This document shows positions 15,546-23,908 of a stretch of 28,155 bases of DNA, in pieces. The notes beneath the pieces are model-generated. The model made no database searches. It was given only the letters and a program-made list of their open reading frames with translations, and was not told the origin of the DNA. Position 1 is the stretch's first letter. Every line of letters begins with the position of its first letter. Source of the stretch: an uncultured Ruminococcus sp. (GTDB lineage Bacteria; Bacillota; Clostridia; Oscillospirales; CAG-272); contig CACZSC010000078.1 in NCBI GenBank assembly GCA_902783755.1, positions 1 through 28,155 on the forward strand. The letters are read 5' to 3'. The translations under genes and the position numbers were made by a program.

Positions 15546-15574
15546 ATTTTAGCACTGTGAAAAAAAGAATGCAA
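15546..15574 (-). promoter_or_regulatory. promoter of rpsT
   Basis: Minus-strand TTGCAT (15569-15574), 17-base spacer and TAAAAT (15546-15551). Confidence 0.72.
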
Positions 15575-15676
15575 TAGTTTTTTTCAAAAATACGATTTAA
15601 AGAGCAACAATCCCGCCCAATCCGCGGCGGAACTGAGAAAAAACCTGGATTTCTGCCCATGTTAATAAAATACAAC

Positions 15677-15705
15677 TACAATAACTGCTTATTCTGTGAT
15701 ATAAT
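15677..15705 (+). promoter_or_regulatory. promoter of the lepB operon
   Basis: Perfect TATAAT (15700-15705) with a weak TACAAT -35 box (15677-15682) at 17 bases. The -10 region lies in a perfect 12-base palindrome, ATATAATTATAT (15699-15710). Confidence 0.55.
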
Positions 15706-15741
15706 TATATGATTTTCAGGCAGTTCACTACGGAGGTGCAT

Positions 15742-16386
15742 ATGGCCGTAAATAATAAAACAAAAGAAAAGAGAAAGCCGTCCGAGGTGGTGGTAGGATT
15801 GATCCATGATTTCGTGGAGATGCTGGCCCTTGTCACCGTGGTCATTATGCTGATCTTCGGATTCATAGCAAGGCTCAATGTTGTGTCCGGCCAGTCCATG
15901 GAACAGACCCTCCACAACGGGGAGTATCTGCTGGTCAGCGGACTGTTCTACAAGCCTACCCCCGGTGATATCGTCGTTGTGCATAAGATAAATGCAACCA
16001 GCAGCTCATCAGGATGGACCGAAAGCTACACGGACCCGATAGTTAAGAGGGTCATCGCGGTGGAAGGCCAGACGGTAAAGATAGATTTCACGGACTGGAC
16101 ACTGTATGTTGACGGCGAGGAGATCAGTGAATCATACAGGTATCTCGATCCCGCTGCAGCCACCATCATAGCGCAGTACGGACTGTCGACTGACAGCAAC
16201 GGGCATACGATTTTCACCGCCACCGTGGGAGAAGGCCAGGTGTTCGTCATGGGCGACAACCGCAACCACTCCGCGGACAGCAGGACTAATGCCATCGGTC
16301 TCATAGATGAGAGATGCGTGGTCGGGAAGGCCCTTGTCAGGCTGTTCCCCTTCAACAAATTCACCGTTTTCAAGAACCCGCGGTAA
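15742..16386 (+). CDS. lepB: signal peptidase I
   Basis: 214 residues. Membrane serine protease that removes signal peptides from exported proteins; S26 family with Ser/Lys dyad. One N-terminal membrane segment (about 24-45), catalytic Ser52 in SGQSM, catalytic Lys102 in DPIVKRVIAVEG, and the late conserved box GDNRNHSADSR (171-181). The ATG at 15742 has CGGAGG 6 bases upstream; an in-frame ATG at 15709 would lie on the promoter. First gene of a five-gene operon with rbgA, rnhB, thrC and a phosphoesterase. Confidence 0.96.
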   Translation: MAVNNKTKEKRKPSEVVVGLIHDFVEMLALVTVVIMLIFGFIARLNVVSGQSMEQTLHNGEYLLVSGLFYKPTPGDIVVVHKINATSSSSGWTESYTDPIVKRVIAVEGQTVKIDFTDWTLYVDGEEISESYRYLDPAAATIIAQYGLSTDSNGHTIFTATVGEGQVFVMGDNRNHSADSRTNAIGLIDERCVVGKALVRLFPFNKFTVFKNPR

Positions 16387-16409
16387 TGGATTAGCGAGGC
16401 GGTACGAAA

Positions 16410-17270
16410 ATGCCATCCCAAGACATACAGTGGTTTCCGGGCCACATGGCCAAGACCCGGCGCCTGATCTCCGAAAGCCTGTCCCTTGTCGACATCGTTT
16501 TCGAGCTTCTGGACGCCAGGATCCCAAGAAGTTCCAGAAATCCGGAAATAGACAGGCTGACCGCCGGAAAGCCCAGACTCATCCTGCTTACCAAATCCTC
16601 CCTGGCTGATCCTTCAGCCACCGCGCTCTGGACAAACGAACTGAAGACCCGGGGAAATACCGCGATCGCCACTGACACCGTTACCGGCGAAGGGATTAAA
16701 TCCATAGTCCCGGCCGTCAGAAAGATACTGAAGGAAAAGATCGAAAAAAATGAATCCCGGGGCATGGCGGGCAAGCAGATCCGCGTAATGATCCTCGGCA
16801 TACCCAATGTGGGCAAGTCTTCACTTGTCAACAGGCTCGGCGGAGGCAAGAAAGCAAAGGTGGAGAACCGTCCCGGGGTCACAGTGAACAGGCAGTGGGT
16901 GACCACTTCCCTAGGGCTGGAACTGCTGGACATGCCCGGCGTGCTCTGGCCCAAGTTCGACGACAGAACGACCGGAGAAAATCTGGCTTTCACCGGCGCC
17001 ATAAAAGACGCCATCCTCGATACGACGGAACTGGCGGCGATTCTCTGCGAGAGACTGTTTGATACCGCGAGAAAACCTTTCTGCGAAAGGTACAGGATAA
17101 ATGAAAACGAAGCGGAAAGCCTCGACAGATACGGGTTGCTGACGGCTGTGGCTGAAGGAAGAAAATTCATCGTTTCAGGCGGTGAGTATGACTACGAACG
17201 CACGGCATCAACGCTGCTCACGGAATTCAGAGACGGAAAGATAGGCAGGATCACTCTGGAACTGCCTTAA
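16410..17270 (+). CDS. rbgA: ribosome biogenesis GTPase RbgA (YlqF)
   Basis: 286 residues. Circularly permuted GTPase that helps late 50S assembly. It opens with the family hallmark IQWFPGHMAK (6-15) and DIVFELLDARIP; the permuted order is seen: G4 region at 61, G5-like TDTVTGEG, G1 GIPNVGKSS (130-138), switch I Thr158 in RPGVTVN, G3 DMPG (174-177), then the C-terminal helical RNA-binding domain. Odd point: the G4 motif, usually NKxD, reads TKSS (61-64), so the Asp that reads guanine is missing. Binding site GCGAGGCGG upstream. It sits between lepB and rnhB, a common arrangement in Firmicutes. Confidence 0.95.
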   Translation: MPSQDIQWFPGHMAKTRRLISESLSLVDIVFELLDARIPRSSRNPEIDRLTAGKPRLILLTKSSLADPSATALWTNELKTRGNTAIATDTVTGEGIKSIVPAVRKILKEKIEKNESRGMAGKQIRVMILGIPNVGKSSLVNRLGGGKKAKVENRPGVTVNRQWVTTSLGLELLDMPGVLWPKFDDRTTGENLAFTGAIKDAILDTTELAAILCERLFDTARKPFCERYRINENEAESLDRYGLLTAVAEGRKFIVSGGEYDYERTASTLLTEFRDGKIGRITLELP

Positions 17271-17282
17271 CGGAGGAACGGA

Positions 17283-17930
17283 ATGCTTGACTACGGTTTT
17301 GACAGGCAGTATTCCGCATCAGGCTGCGTATGCGGAACAGACGAAGCAGGACGCGGCCCGCTTGCGGGACCGGTCGTGGCCGCAGCCGTGATCCTTCCCG
17401 ACGGATGCGTGATAGAAGGACTTGACGACTCAAAGAAACTGTCGGAGAAGAAACGCGAAAAGCTGTTTGACATCATCAGGGAAAAAGCGCTTGCCTACGG
17501 CATAGCTGAGGCCTCAAACGAAGAGATCGACCGGATAAACATCCTCAACGCTTCTCTTGCGTCCATGAGGCGGGCGGTGGCGCAGGTCTCTGAAACAGTC
17601 AAGCCCGGCATCGTTCTGGTGGACGGCAACCGTAACACTGATTTCGGCATTCCGTCCGTGACCGTGGTCAAGGGCGACTCGAAATCCCAGTCAATAGCCG
17701 CAGCCTCGGTCCTTGCCAAGGTATACAGGGACAGGCTGATGGCAGAGCTGGACCGGCAGTACCCTGAATACGATTTCAAAAAACACAAGGGATATCCGAC
17801 GCATGAGCACATGCTGGCAGTATATGAGTTCGGGCCGAGCCCGGTACACAGAAAAAGCTTCCTGAGTTTTCTCGAAAAAGACCAAGACAAGCTCGAGAAG
17901 ATGCTCCGGGAAAAGAAAGCTAACGGGTGA
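17283..17930 (+). CDS. rnhB: ribonuclease HII
   Basis: 215 residues. Cuts RNA in RNA-DNA hybrids, including single ribonucleotides in DNA. The four metal-binding acidic residues are visible: Asp20-Glu21 in GTDEAGRGPLAGPV, Asp114 in VLVDGN and Asp132 in KGDSKS, with the 18-residue gap seen in characterised enzymes; AAASVLAKVYRD follows. CGGAGGA lies just upstream of the ATG. It follows rbgA by 12 bases. An inverted repeat spans its stop codon. Confidence 0.96.
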   Translation: MLDYGFDRQYSASGCVCGTDEAGRGPLAGPVVAAAVILPDGCVIEGLDDSKKLSEKKREKLFDIIREKALAYGIAEASNEEIDRINILNASLASMRRAVAQVSETVKPGIVLVDGNRNTDFGIPSVTVVKGDSKSQSIAAASVLAKVYRDRLMAELDRQYPEYDFKKHKGYPTHEHMLAVYEFGPSPVHRKSFLSFLEKDQDKLEKMLREKKANG

Positions 17931-17941
17931 ATCGACCCGTT
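17922..17941 (+). repeat. inverted repeat between rnhB and thrC
   Basis: AACGGGT (17922-17928) and ACCCGTT (17935-17941) form a perfect 7-bp stem around 6 bases. It covers the rnhB stop codon and ends just before the thrC ribosome binding site GTGAGG. No T-run follows, so it is not a normal terminator; it may protect or tune the polycistronic message. Confidence 0.55.
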
Positions 17942-17952
17942 GTGAGGACAAT

Positions 17953-19452
17953 ATGATCTACTACAGAAGCACAAGAGATATAAAGGCGGCATATGACCGG
18001 ATAACGTCTGCGGAGGCGATAAAAAAGGGTCTGGCGGATGACGGCGGGCTGTATGTTCCGGAAAAATACCCAACGATAACAGATGAGCTGTTCGATACCC
18101 TGCTTAAAATGGACTATACTGACAGGGCGGCGTGCATCCTGTCGCTGTTTCTGGAGGATTATGACAGAAAAGCACTGGCAGCTGCGGCACGGGAAGCATA
18201 TTCAGAGGAACGCTTCACCGGTACCGGCCATGCAGGTCCGGCGCCTGTTGTCAGCCTTTCCGACAATATCAATGTGATAGAGCTCTGGCACGGGCCTACG
18301 TCCGCGTTCAAGGATATGGCCCTGCAGATAATGCCCAGACTCCTTTCGCTGGCCCTCGCAATGACCGGTGAAAAGCGGCTGGCGCACATATTAGTCGCTA
18401 CCAGCGGGGATACCGGCAAAGCCGCGCTCGAAGGATACAGGGACGTGGACGGCGTGAAGATCACCGTGTTCTACCCTGTGGACGGTGTGAGCCGCATGCA
18501 GAAGCTCCAGATGCAGACCACTTACGGTTCCAATGTAAACGTCGTGGCGGTACGTGGCAATTTCGACGATGCCCAGAACGGCGTAAAAGCCATCTTCTCC
18601 GACAGGGCGCTGGCTGAAAAAGCGGAGGGACAGGGCTTCTTCTTCGGGAGCGCCAATTCCATAAACTGGGGGCGGCTGGCTCCACAGATCGTATACTATG
18701 TGTCGTCTTACTGCGACCTCGTGCGTTCCGGAAAGATAAGGCGCGGTGACAAAGTGAACATCTGCGTGCCCACCGGAAACTTCGGCAACATCTTTGCGGC
18801 ATATATAGCAAAGCTCATGGGTCTTCCCGTAAAGCGCCTGATCGTCGCTTCCAACAGCAACAACGTGCTTACCGACTTCATCGCGACAGGCATATATAAC
18901 AGGACGAGAGAATTCAAAAAGACCATAAGTCCGTCCATGGACATCCTCATCTCGTCGAACCTCGAAAGACTGCTTTTCACCATCGGTGGAGCGCCGCTGA
19001 CCGACGTGCTCATGGACTCCCTGAGATCCTTCGGCATGTACAAGGCACCGGACAACCTGATGGAACTGCTGAGGAAGGATTTCTCCGGATATTATCTCAC
19101 TGAATCAGAAACCGAGGAATGCATCAGGAAGACCTTTGAGGAAAAGGGATACCTTGTGGACACCCACACGGCGGTGGCCCTGGGGTGCGCGGAAAAATTT
19201 ATTTCCGGAACCGGCGATACGACTCCTCTCCTGGTGGCGTCGACCGCGAGCCCGTTCAAATTCGCACCCGCAGTATCCAAGGCCCTTGGGCTTGAAAAGA
19301 CAGATGACGACCTTCAGTGCATGAACAGGCTGGCGGAATATACCGGCTGCCGCATCCCTGACCCTCTTTCAGGTGTGTTCGGCAGGGAGATACGGTTCAC
19401 GGAAACCATAGATCCGGACGAGATGCCGGAGATCCCCTTCAGGAGCAGGTGA
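17953..19452 (+). CDS. thrC: threonine synthase
   Basis: 499 residues, the length of the long (fungal/clostridial type) threonine synthases. PLP enzyme turning O-phosphohomoserine into threonine. N-terminal MIYYRSTRD and GLADDGGLYVPE are typical; the PLP lysine is Lys120 in TSAFKDMALQ; the phosphate-binding loop ATSGDTGKAA follows; GSANSINWGRLAPQ and CVPTGNFGN are also family hallmarks. No other threonine pathway gene is in the window. The next gene starts 1 base after the stop. Confidence 0.97.
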   Translation: MIYYRSTRDIKAAYDRITSAEAIKKGLADDGGLYVPEKYPTITDELFDTLLKMDYTDRAACILSLFLEDYDRKALAAAAREAYSEERFTGTGHAGPAPVVSLSDNINVIELWHGPTSAFKDMALQIMPRLLSLALAMTGEKRLAHILVATSGDTGKAALEGYRDVDGVKITVFYPVDGVSRMQKLQMQTTYGSNVNVVAVRGNFDDAQNGVKAIFSDRALAEKAEGQGFFFGSANSINWGRLAPQIVYYVSSYCDLVRSGKIRRGDKVNICVPTGNFGNIFAAYIAKLMGLPVKRLIVASNSNNVLTDFIATGIYNRTREFKKTISPSMDILISSNLERLLFTIGGAPLTDVLMDSLRSFGMYKAPDNLMELLRKDFSGYYLTESETEECIRKTFEEKGYLVDTHTAVALGCAEKFISGTGDTTPLLVASTASPFKFAPAVSKALGLEKTDDDLQCMNRLAEYTGCRIPDPLSGVFGREIRFTETIDPDEMPEIPFRSR

Positions 19453-19453
19453 T

Positions 19454-20167
19454 ATGGCGCTGTATACCATGGCGGATCTCCACCTGTCATTCGGAAATGA
19501 GAAACCCATGGATATTTTCGGAAACAGATGGACGGATCATGCGGAAAAGATCCGGACGCGGTGGAGCCGGCTTGTCACAGCCGGTGATACTGTAGTCATT
19601 CCGGGCGATTCCTCCTGGGCGATGTCACTGGAAGAAGCGGAAAAAGATCTCGGATTCATCAATGATCTCCCCGGAAAAAAGATCATAGGCAAGGGAAACC
19701 ACGACTTGTGGTGGGCTTCCATGAAGAAAAACAATGATTTCATAGAAAGCCGTGGATTTGATTCAATATCGTTCCTGTACAACAACGCGTATATTGCGGA
19801 AGGCAGGATGATATGCGGCAGCCGGGGATGGTATGTCGAGCCTTCGCTTCAGGGTGAGATCGGCGTCGAGTACGACAAAGTTGTCTCTCGGGAACGGCAG
19901 AGGATAATCAACTCCCTTAAAAGCGCGGACAGGCTGGATCCGGAGAAACAGTATGAACGGATACTCTTCCTGCACTTCCCTCCCGTGTTCGGCGACTTCA
20001 GGTGCGGTCCGCTGCTGGACGTGATAAAAGACAGCGGGATAACAAGATGCTACTTCGGGCACATACACGGCGACTACATGATACCGGCCTCGTTCGAACA
20101 TGACGGAACAGTATATTCCCTGATTTCTTCGGACTATCTCAACTTCATCCCGCAACGTGTCTTTTGA
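19454..20167 (+). CDS. metallophosphoesterase (COG1768-type predicted phosphohydrolase)
   Basis: 237 residues, soluble. Calcineurin-like phosphoesterase fold with metal ligands Asp8 and His10 (ADLHLSFG), Asp52 (GDSSW), Asn82-His83 (GKGNHDLWW), His174 (HFPP) and His203/His205 (GHIHG). The substrate is unknown; the MADLHLSFG opening matches the COG1768 group as I remember it. It begins 1 base after the thrC stop, so it is translationally coupled and ends the lepB operon. No strong terminator was seen after it. Confidence 0.88.
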   Translation: MALYTMADLHLSFGNEKPMDIFGNRWTDHAEKIRTRWSRLVTAGDTVVIPGDSSWAMSLEEAEKDLGFINDLPGKKIIGKGNHDLWWASMKKNNDFIESRGFDSISFLYNNAYIAEGRMICGSRGWYVEPSLQGEIGVEYDKVVSRERQRIINSLKSADRLDPEKQYERILFLHFPPVFGDFRCGPLLDVIKDSGITRCYFGHIHGDYMIPASFEHDGTVYSLISSDYLNFIPQRVF

Positions 20168-20187
20168 CATGCAATTCCAATATTCAC

Positions 20188-20216
20188 TTGACACGAAGCC
20201 TCTTTGCAAGTACAAT
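20188..20216 (+). promoter_or_regulatory. promoter of tig-clpP-clpX
   Basis: Perfect TTGACA (20188-20193), 17-base spacer and TACAAT (20211-20216). No CIRCE or CtsR box was seen around it. Confidence 0.8.
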
Positions 20217-20274
20217 ATGCATGTTGCGCTTAAATAGTCAATATATATTCTAATACATTAGGAGAAACACAGAA

Positions 20275-21609
20275 ATGAGCCTGAAATCACAGGAAAAAAC
20301 CGGAACAAACGAAAGAAAGATCACCTTTGACATCGACCGCAAGACATTTGACGAAGCGGTCAATGCAGCCTATAAAAAACAGGCATCGAAGATCAACATC
20401 CCCGGATTCCGCAAGGGCAAGGCGCCCAGGATGCTGATCGAAAAAATGTACGGCAAGGAAGTGTTCTACGATGACGCCATCAACGACATTCTTCCCGCCG
20501 CATATGAAGAAGCGATCAAGGAGATCGACGAAGTCATCGTAAGCAAGCCCGCCATTGAAGTGGATTCCATCGACGAGAACGGCGTGACTATATCCGCGTC
20601 ATTCTACGTAAAACCTGACATCAACGTCACAAAGTATGTTGGACTTGAAGCCGAAAAACCCGTGATCCCGGTTACCGACGAGGATATCGAGGCTGAACTC
20701 AAAAGAGTTCAGGAGAGAAACTCCAGAATGATCGAGGTCTCCGACCGTCCCGTACAGGCCAATGACATAGCCACAATAGACTACAAGGGCTTCGCTGACG
20801 GCGTCCCGTTCGAAGGCGGCGAAGGCACTGATTATCCTCTGGCGATCGGCTCCAACACCTTCATCCCCGGATTCGAGGATCAGATCATCGGCCATGAACT
20901 CGGAGACGAATTCGACGTACACGTGACATTCCCTGCTGACTATCATTCCGAGGAGCTGGCCGGAAAGGAAGCCGTATTCAAGTGCAAGGTCAAGGAGATC
21001 AAATACAAGGAGCTCCCCGAGATAAACGACGAGTTCGCTGTTGATGTATCCGATTTCGACACACTTGAAGAGTACAAGGCAGACATAAAGAGAGAGCTTG
21101 AGGAGCACAACGAGGAACACGCGAAGTCCCATCTGGACGAAAACCTCCTGAACAAGCTTATCGAGAACGTTGAAGGCGAGATTCCCGAAGTGATGTTCGA
21201 CACCGAAGCCGAGAACATGGTCCGGGATTATGATTCAAGGCTCAGGATGAACGGACTTGATCTTGAGACATACTTCAAGTATACGGGCCAGACTCTCGAA
21301 GACATGAAGAAGCAGATGAGACCGGGAGCTGAAAAGCAGGTAAAATCACGTCTTGCCCTTGAGAAAGTCGCAAAACTCGAAAAGTTCGAGGCAACCGAAG
21401 AAGAGATCGAAGAAGAATACAAGAGACTTGCCGAAAACTACTCAGTTGACGTCGACAAGATGAAGCAGTATATCGATCCTAAAGACATTGCCGAGGACAT
21501 CAAAGTCAAGAAAGCAGTAGACTTCATCAGGGACAAGGCAGTTGTCAAGGAAGTCGAGCATACTCACAATCACGAAGGCCATGATCATGACGATCATGAC
21601 GAAGACTGA
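20275..21609 (+). CDS. tig: trigger factor
   Basis: 444 residues. Ribosome-bound chaperone and peptidyl-prolyl isomerase meeting nascent chains at the exit tunnel. N-terminal ribosome-docking signature GFRKGKAPR (44-52), central FKBP-like PPIase domain (about 158-245), then the helical substrate cradle. The extreme C-terminus is a His/Asp-rich tail with six His in the last 17 residues, like the metal-binding tail of SlyD; most trigger factors lack it. The ATG has AGGAGA about 9 bases upstream. It leads the common tig-clpP-clpX group. Confidence 0.97.
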   Translation: MSLKSQEKTGTNERKITFDIDRKTFDEAVNAAYKKQASKINIPGFRKGKAPRMLIEKMYGKEVFYDDAINDILPAAYEEAIKEIDEVIVSKPAIEVDSIDENGVTISASFYVKPDINVTKYVGLEAEKPVIPVTDEDIEAELKRVQERNSRMIEVSDRPVQANDIATIDYKGFADGVPFEGGEGTDYPLAIGSNTFIPGFEDQIIGHELGDEFDVHVTFPADYHSEELAGKEAVFKCKVKEIKYKELPEINDEFAVDVSDFDTLEEYKADIKRELEEHNEEHAKSHLDENLLNKLIENVEGEIPEVMFDTEAENMVRDYDSRLRMNGLDLETYFKYTGQTLEDMKKQMRPGAEKQVKSRLALEKVAKLEKFEATEEEIEEEYKRLAENYSVDVDKMKQYIDPKDIAEDIKVKKAVDFIRDKAVVKEVEHTHNHEGHDHDDHDED

Positions 21610-21642
21610 TAATCCCGGCAGAAGAAAAACAACCACCCGCAG

Positions 21643-21666
21643 AGCCGTTCCCGAAAGGAAGCGGCT
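21643..21666 (+). other. stem-loop between tig and clpP
   Basis: AGCCG-TTCC (21643-21651) pairs with GGAA-G-CGGCT (21657-21666) with one bulge, followed by TTTGTGTG. The T-run is short, so it is probably a partial terminator or processing site that sets the ratio of tig to clpP transcripts. Confidence 0.5.
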
Positions 21667-21703
21667 TTGTGTGACATAGCCTATACGGCAGAAAGGCAGA
21701 ACT

Positions 21704-22288
21704 ATGGCTCTTGTACCAATGGTAATCCAGCAGACGAACCGCGGTGAACGCTCATATGACATTTACTCCCGTCTGCTCAATGAAAGAATTATTTTCCTCG
21801 CTGACGAAGTCAATGACGTCACGGCATCCCTTGTGGTGGCCCAGCTCCTCTATCTGGAGTCAGAGGACCCCGATGCCGACATCAGCCTTTACATCAACAG
21901 CCCCGGCGGATCCATTTCAGCCGGAATGGCCATCTTTGACACCATGAACTTCATCAAGTGCGACGTATCCACCATCTGCGTCGGCATGGCCGCCTCCATG
22001 GGCGCCTTCCTTCTGGCTTCCGGTGCCAAGGGCAAGAGACTTGCCCTGCCGAACAGCGAGATCATGATCCACCAGCCTCTCGGCGGGACCCAGGGCCAGG
22101 CTTCGGATATCAAGATCCAGGCTGAGCACATACTGAAGATCCGCGACAAACTGAACAACATCCTTTCCGAAAAGACCGGTAAGGACATCAAGATCATTTC
22201 AAAGGACACTGACCGCGACAACTGGATGACGGCTGAGGAAGCCCTCAAATACGGTCTGATCGACAAAGTGATAGAACACAGACCTTAA
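21704..22288 (+). CDS. clpP: ATP-dependent Clp protease proteolytic subunit
   Basis: 194 residues, standard length. Self-compartmentalised serine protease that forms tetradecamers and degrades substrates fed by ClpX. Catalytic triad Ser98 (GMAASMGAF), His123 (MIHQPLGG) and Asp172 (RDNWM), the same numbers as in Bacillus subtilis. YINSPGGSISAG (63-74) forms the oxyanion region. AAAGGCAG lies upstream of the ATG. It sits between tig and clpX. Confidence 0.98.
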   Translation: MALVPMVIQQTNRGERSYDIYSRLLNERIIFLADEVNDVTASLVVAQLLYLESEDPDADISLYINSPGGSISAGMAIFDTMNFIKCDVSTICVGMAASMGAFLLASGAKGKRLALPNSEIMIHQPLGGTQGQASDIKIQAEHILKIRDKLNNILSEKTGKDIKIISKDTDRDNWMTAEEALKYGLIDKVIEHRP

Positions 22289-22305
22289 CGGTTCGGAAAA
22301 GTAAC

Positions 22306-23601
22306 ATGGAAAAAAACAGGAACGGCAACAGACCCAGAACTCCCCGGCTGACCTGTTCGTACTGCGGCAGGCCCGACAACATGGTTGAATTCATGATACC
22401 TTCCCCCACGGGGCTGTACATCTGCGACAAATGCATAGAGATGGCCAACGGGGTGATAGCAGCGTACAATGAAAAAGAAGCCAAGCCGGAAACCGGCGCC
22501 CCTGATAATTCCCAGGGTCTCCCCACCCCGAGAGAGATCAAGGAATCTCTCGACCAGTACATCATAGGCCAGGACAAGGCGAAGGTCGCCCTGTCCGTGG
22601 CGGTCTACAATCACTACAAGCGCATAAGGACCAAGGAAAAGACCGGGCCAAATAACAAGAAGCCGAAAGAGGAAGACGTCGATCTGCAGAAGAGCAATGT
22701 CCTTCTCATCGGTCCCACCGGCGTGGGAAAGACATTCCTTGCCCAGACCCTCGCAAGGACTCTCAAGGTGCCGTTCGCCATCGCGGACGCGACGACGCTG
22801 ACGGAAGCAGGCTACGTGGGAGAAGACGTTGAGAACATACTCCTGAGACTTATCCAGGCGGCTGATTACGACGTGGGCCTCGCGGAGACCGGAATCATAT
22901 ACATCGACGAGATAGACAAGATCTCGCGCAGAAGCGAGAACAGGTCAATCACGAGGGACGTATCCGGAGAAGGTGTCCAGCAGGCTCTGCTGAAGATTCT
23001 GGAGGGAACCATATCCAATGTTCCGCCTCAGGGAGGGAGAAAGCATCCCAACCAGGAATTCATCCAGATCAACACCGAGAACATACTGTTCATATGCGGC
23101 GGCGCTTTTGACAATCTGGACCAGATAATCGAGCAGCGCAAGGGGCAGTCGGGAATCGGCTTCAGCAGTAAAATAAAGAACAAAGCCGAAAAGCTCAAGG
23201 ATGCGATCTTCGCTGACGTCACAGCACATGACATCGTGAAATACGGTCTGATCCCCGAGCTCGTGGGCAGGCTGCCGGTGATAGTAGGGCTGGAGAATCT
23301 GGACAGAGAAGCCCTCATAAGGATCCTTTCGGAGCCAAAGAACTCCCTGGTGAAACAGTACCGCAAGCTCTTCGAAATGGACGGAGTCGAACTGGAATTC
23401 GACCCTGACGCGCTTGAAGCTGTCGCTGACAGGGCCATCGAGAGAAACACCGGGGCCCGCGGACTGAGATCGATTCTGGAGGAGACCATGACTTCGATCA
23501 TGTTTGACATCCCGTCACACAAGGACGTGGAGAAAGTCATCATCACGAAGGACTGCGTCCTGAACGGCGAACAGCCGAAGCTTGTGCTCAAAAAGAAATA
23601 A
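22306..23601 (+). CDS. clpX: ATP-dependent Clp protease ATPase subunit ClpX
   Basis: 431 residues. AAA+ unfoldase that recognises, unfolds and delivers proteins to ClpP. Zinc-binding domain with Cys17, Cys20, Cys40, Cys43; Walker A GPTGVGKT (136-143); pore-1 loop GYVG (169-172); Walker B with Asp201-Glu202; RKH loop (245-247); the IGF loop (284-286) that docks on ClpP. The ribosome binding site is weak (GGAAAAG). It follows clpP by 17 bases and ends the operon. Confidence 0.98.
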   Translation: MEKNRNGNRPRTPRLTCSYCGRPDNMVEFMIPSPTGLYICDKCIEMANGVIAAYNEKEAKPETGAPDNSQGLPTPREIKESLDQYIIGQDKAKVALSVAVYNHYKRIRTKEKTGPNNKKPKEEDVDLQKSNVLLIGPTGVGKTFLAQTLARTLKVPFAIADATTLTEAGYVGEDVENILLRLIQAADYDVGLAETGIIYIDEIDKISRRSENRSITRDVSGEGVQQALLKILEGTISNVPPQGGRKHPNQEFIQINTENILFICGGAFDNLDQIIEQRKGQSGIGFSSKIKNKAEKLKDAIFADVTAHDIVKYGLIPELVGRLPVIVGLENLDREALIRILSEPKNSLVKQYRKLFEMDGVELEFDPDALEAVADRAIERNTGARGLRSILEETMTSIMFDIPSHKDVEKVIITKDCVLNGEQPKLVLKKK

Positions 23602-23606
23602 CGGGA

Positions 23607-23645
23607 AATGCCCGGCGTGACGATTCATGCCGGGCATTGTTGCAT
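23607..23645 (+). terminator. terminator of tig-clpP-clpX
   Basis: AATGCCCGGC (23607-23616) pairs perfectly with GCCGGGCATT (23629-23638), then a T-rich but interrupted tract (GTTGCATTCTTT). It begins 5 bases after the clpX stop. Confidence 0.8.
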
Positions 23646-23698
23646 TCTTTCTGTTTCTTCCCGCAAGGAAAATGTTTCGCTGAAATATATTTTTCGTC

Positions 23699-23727
23699 TT
23701 GACAAAGATTTTTTCAGGTGATATAAT
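23699..23727 (+). promoter_or_regulatory. consensus promoter of tRNA-Leu
   Basis: Perfect TTGACA (23699-23704), 17-base spacer and perfect TATAAT (23722-23727), 32 bases before the tRNA 5' end. Confidence 0.92.
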
Positions 23728-23759
23728 AACCGCTGTCGACGGCAGATATGCTGTCACAT

Positions 23760-23839
23760 GCGGAAGTGGCGGAACAGGCAGACGCGCACGTTTGAGGGGC
23801 GTGTGGGCAACCGTACGGGTTCAAGTCCCGTCTTCCGCA
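23760..23839 (+). tRNA. tRNA-Leu, anticodon GAG
   Basis: 80-base class II tRNA: acceptor GCGGAAG/CTTCCGC, anticodon stem CACGT/GCGTG with loop TTGAGGG giving GAG (23794-23796), a long variable arm, T arm CGGG-TTCAAGT-CCCG. CCA is not encoded. Confidence 0.96.
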
Positions 23840-23855
23840 TTTTTTCTTTTCCATC

Positions 23856-23886
23856 ACAAAAGGGGTGCATCGCGCACCCCTTTTGT
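23856..23886. terminator. bidirectional terminator between tRNA-Leu and the C11 peptidase gene
   Basis: A perfect 13-bp stem, ACAAAAGGGGTGC (23856-23868) with GCACCCCTTTTGT (23874-23886). The A and T runs are inside the stem, so it can work from both sides and separates the convergent tRNA-Leu and peptidase genes. Confidence 0.82.
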
Positions 23887-23908
23887 CATCTTTGGATAAC
23901 GTTATCCC

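Noticed and set aside
17495..18073. A minus-strand frame opposite rnhB and thrC
   Set aside because: It is Ser/Leu/Cys-rich and without domains, spanning two clear genes of an operon; a shadow frame.
20168..20274. CIRCE or CtsR operator in front of tig-clpP-clpX
   Set aside because: Neither the CIRCE inverted repeat nor the CtsR heptad repeat can be found near the promoter or before clpP.
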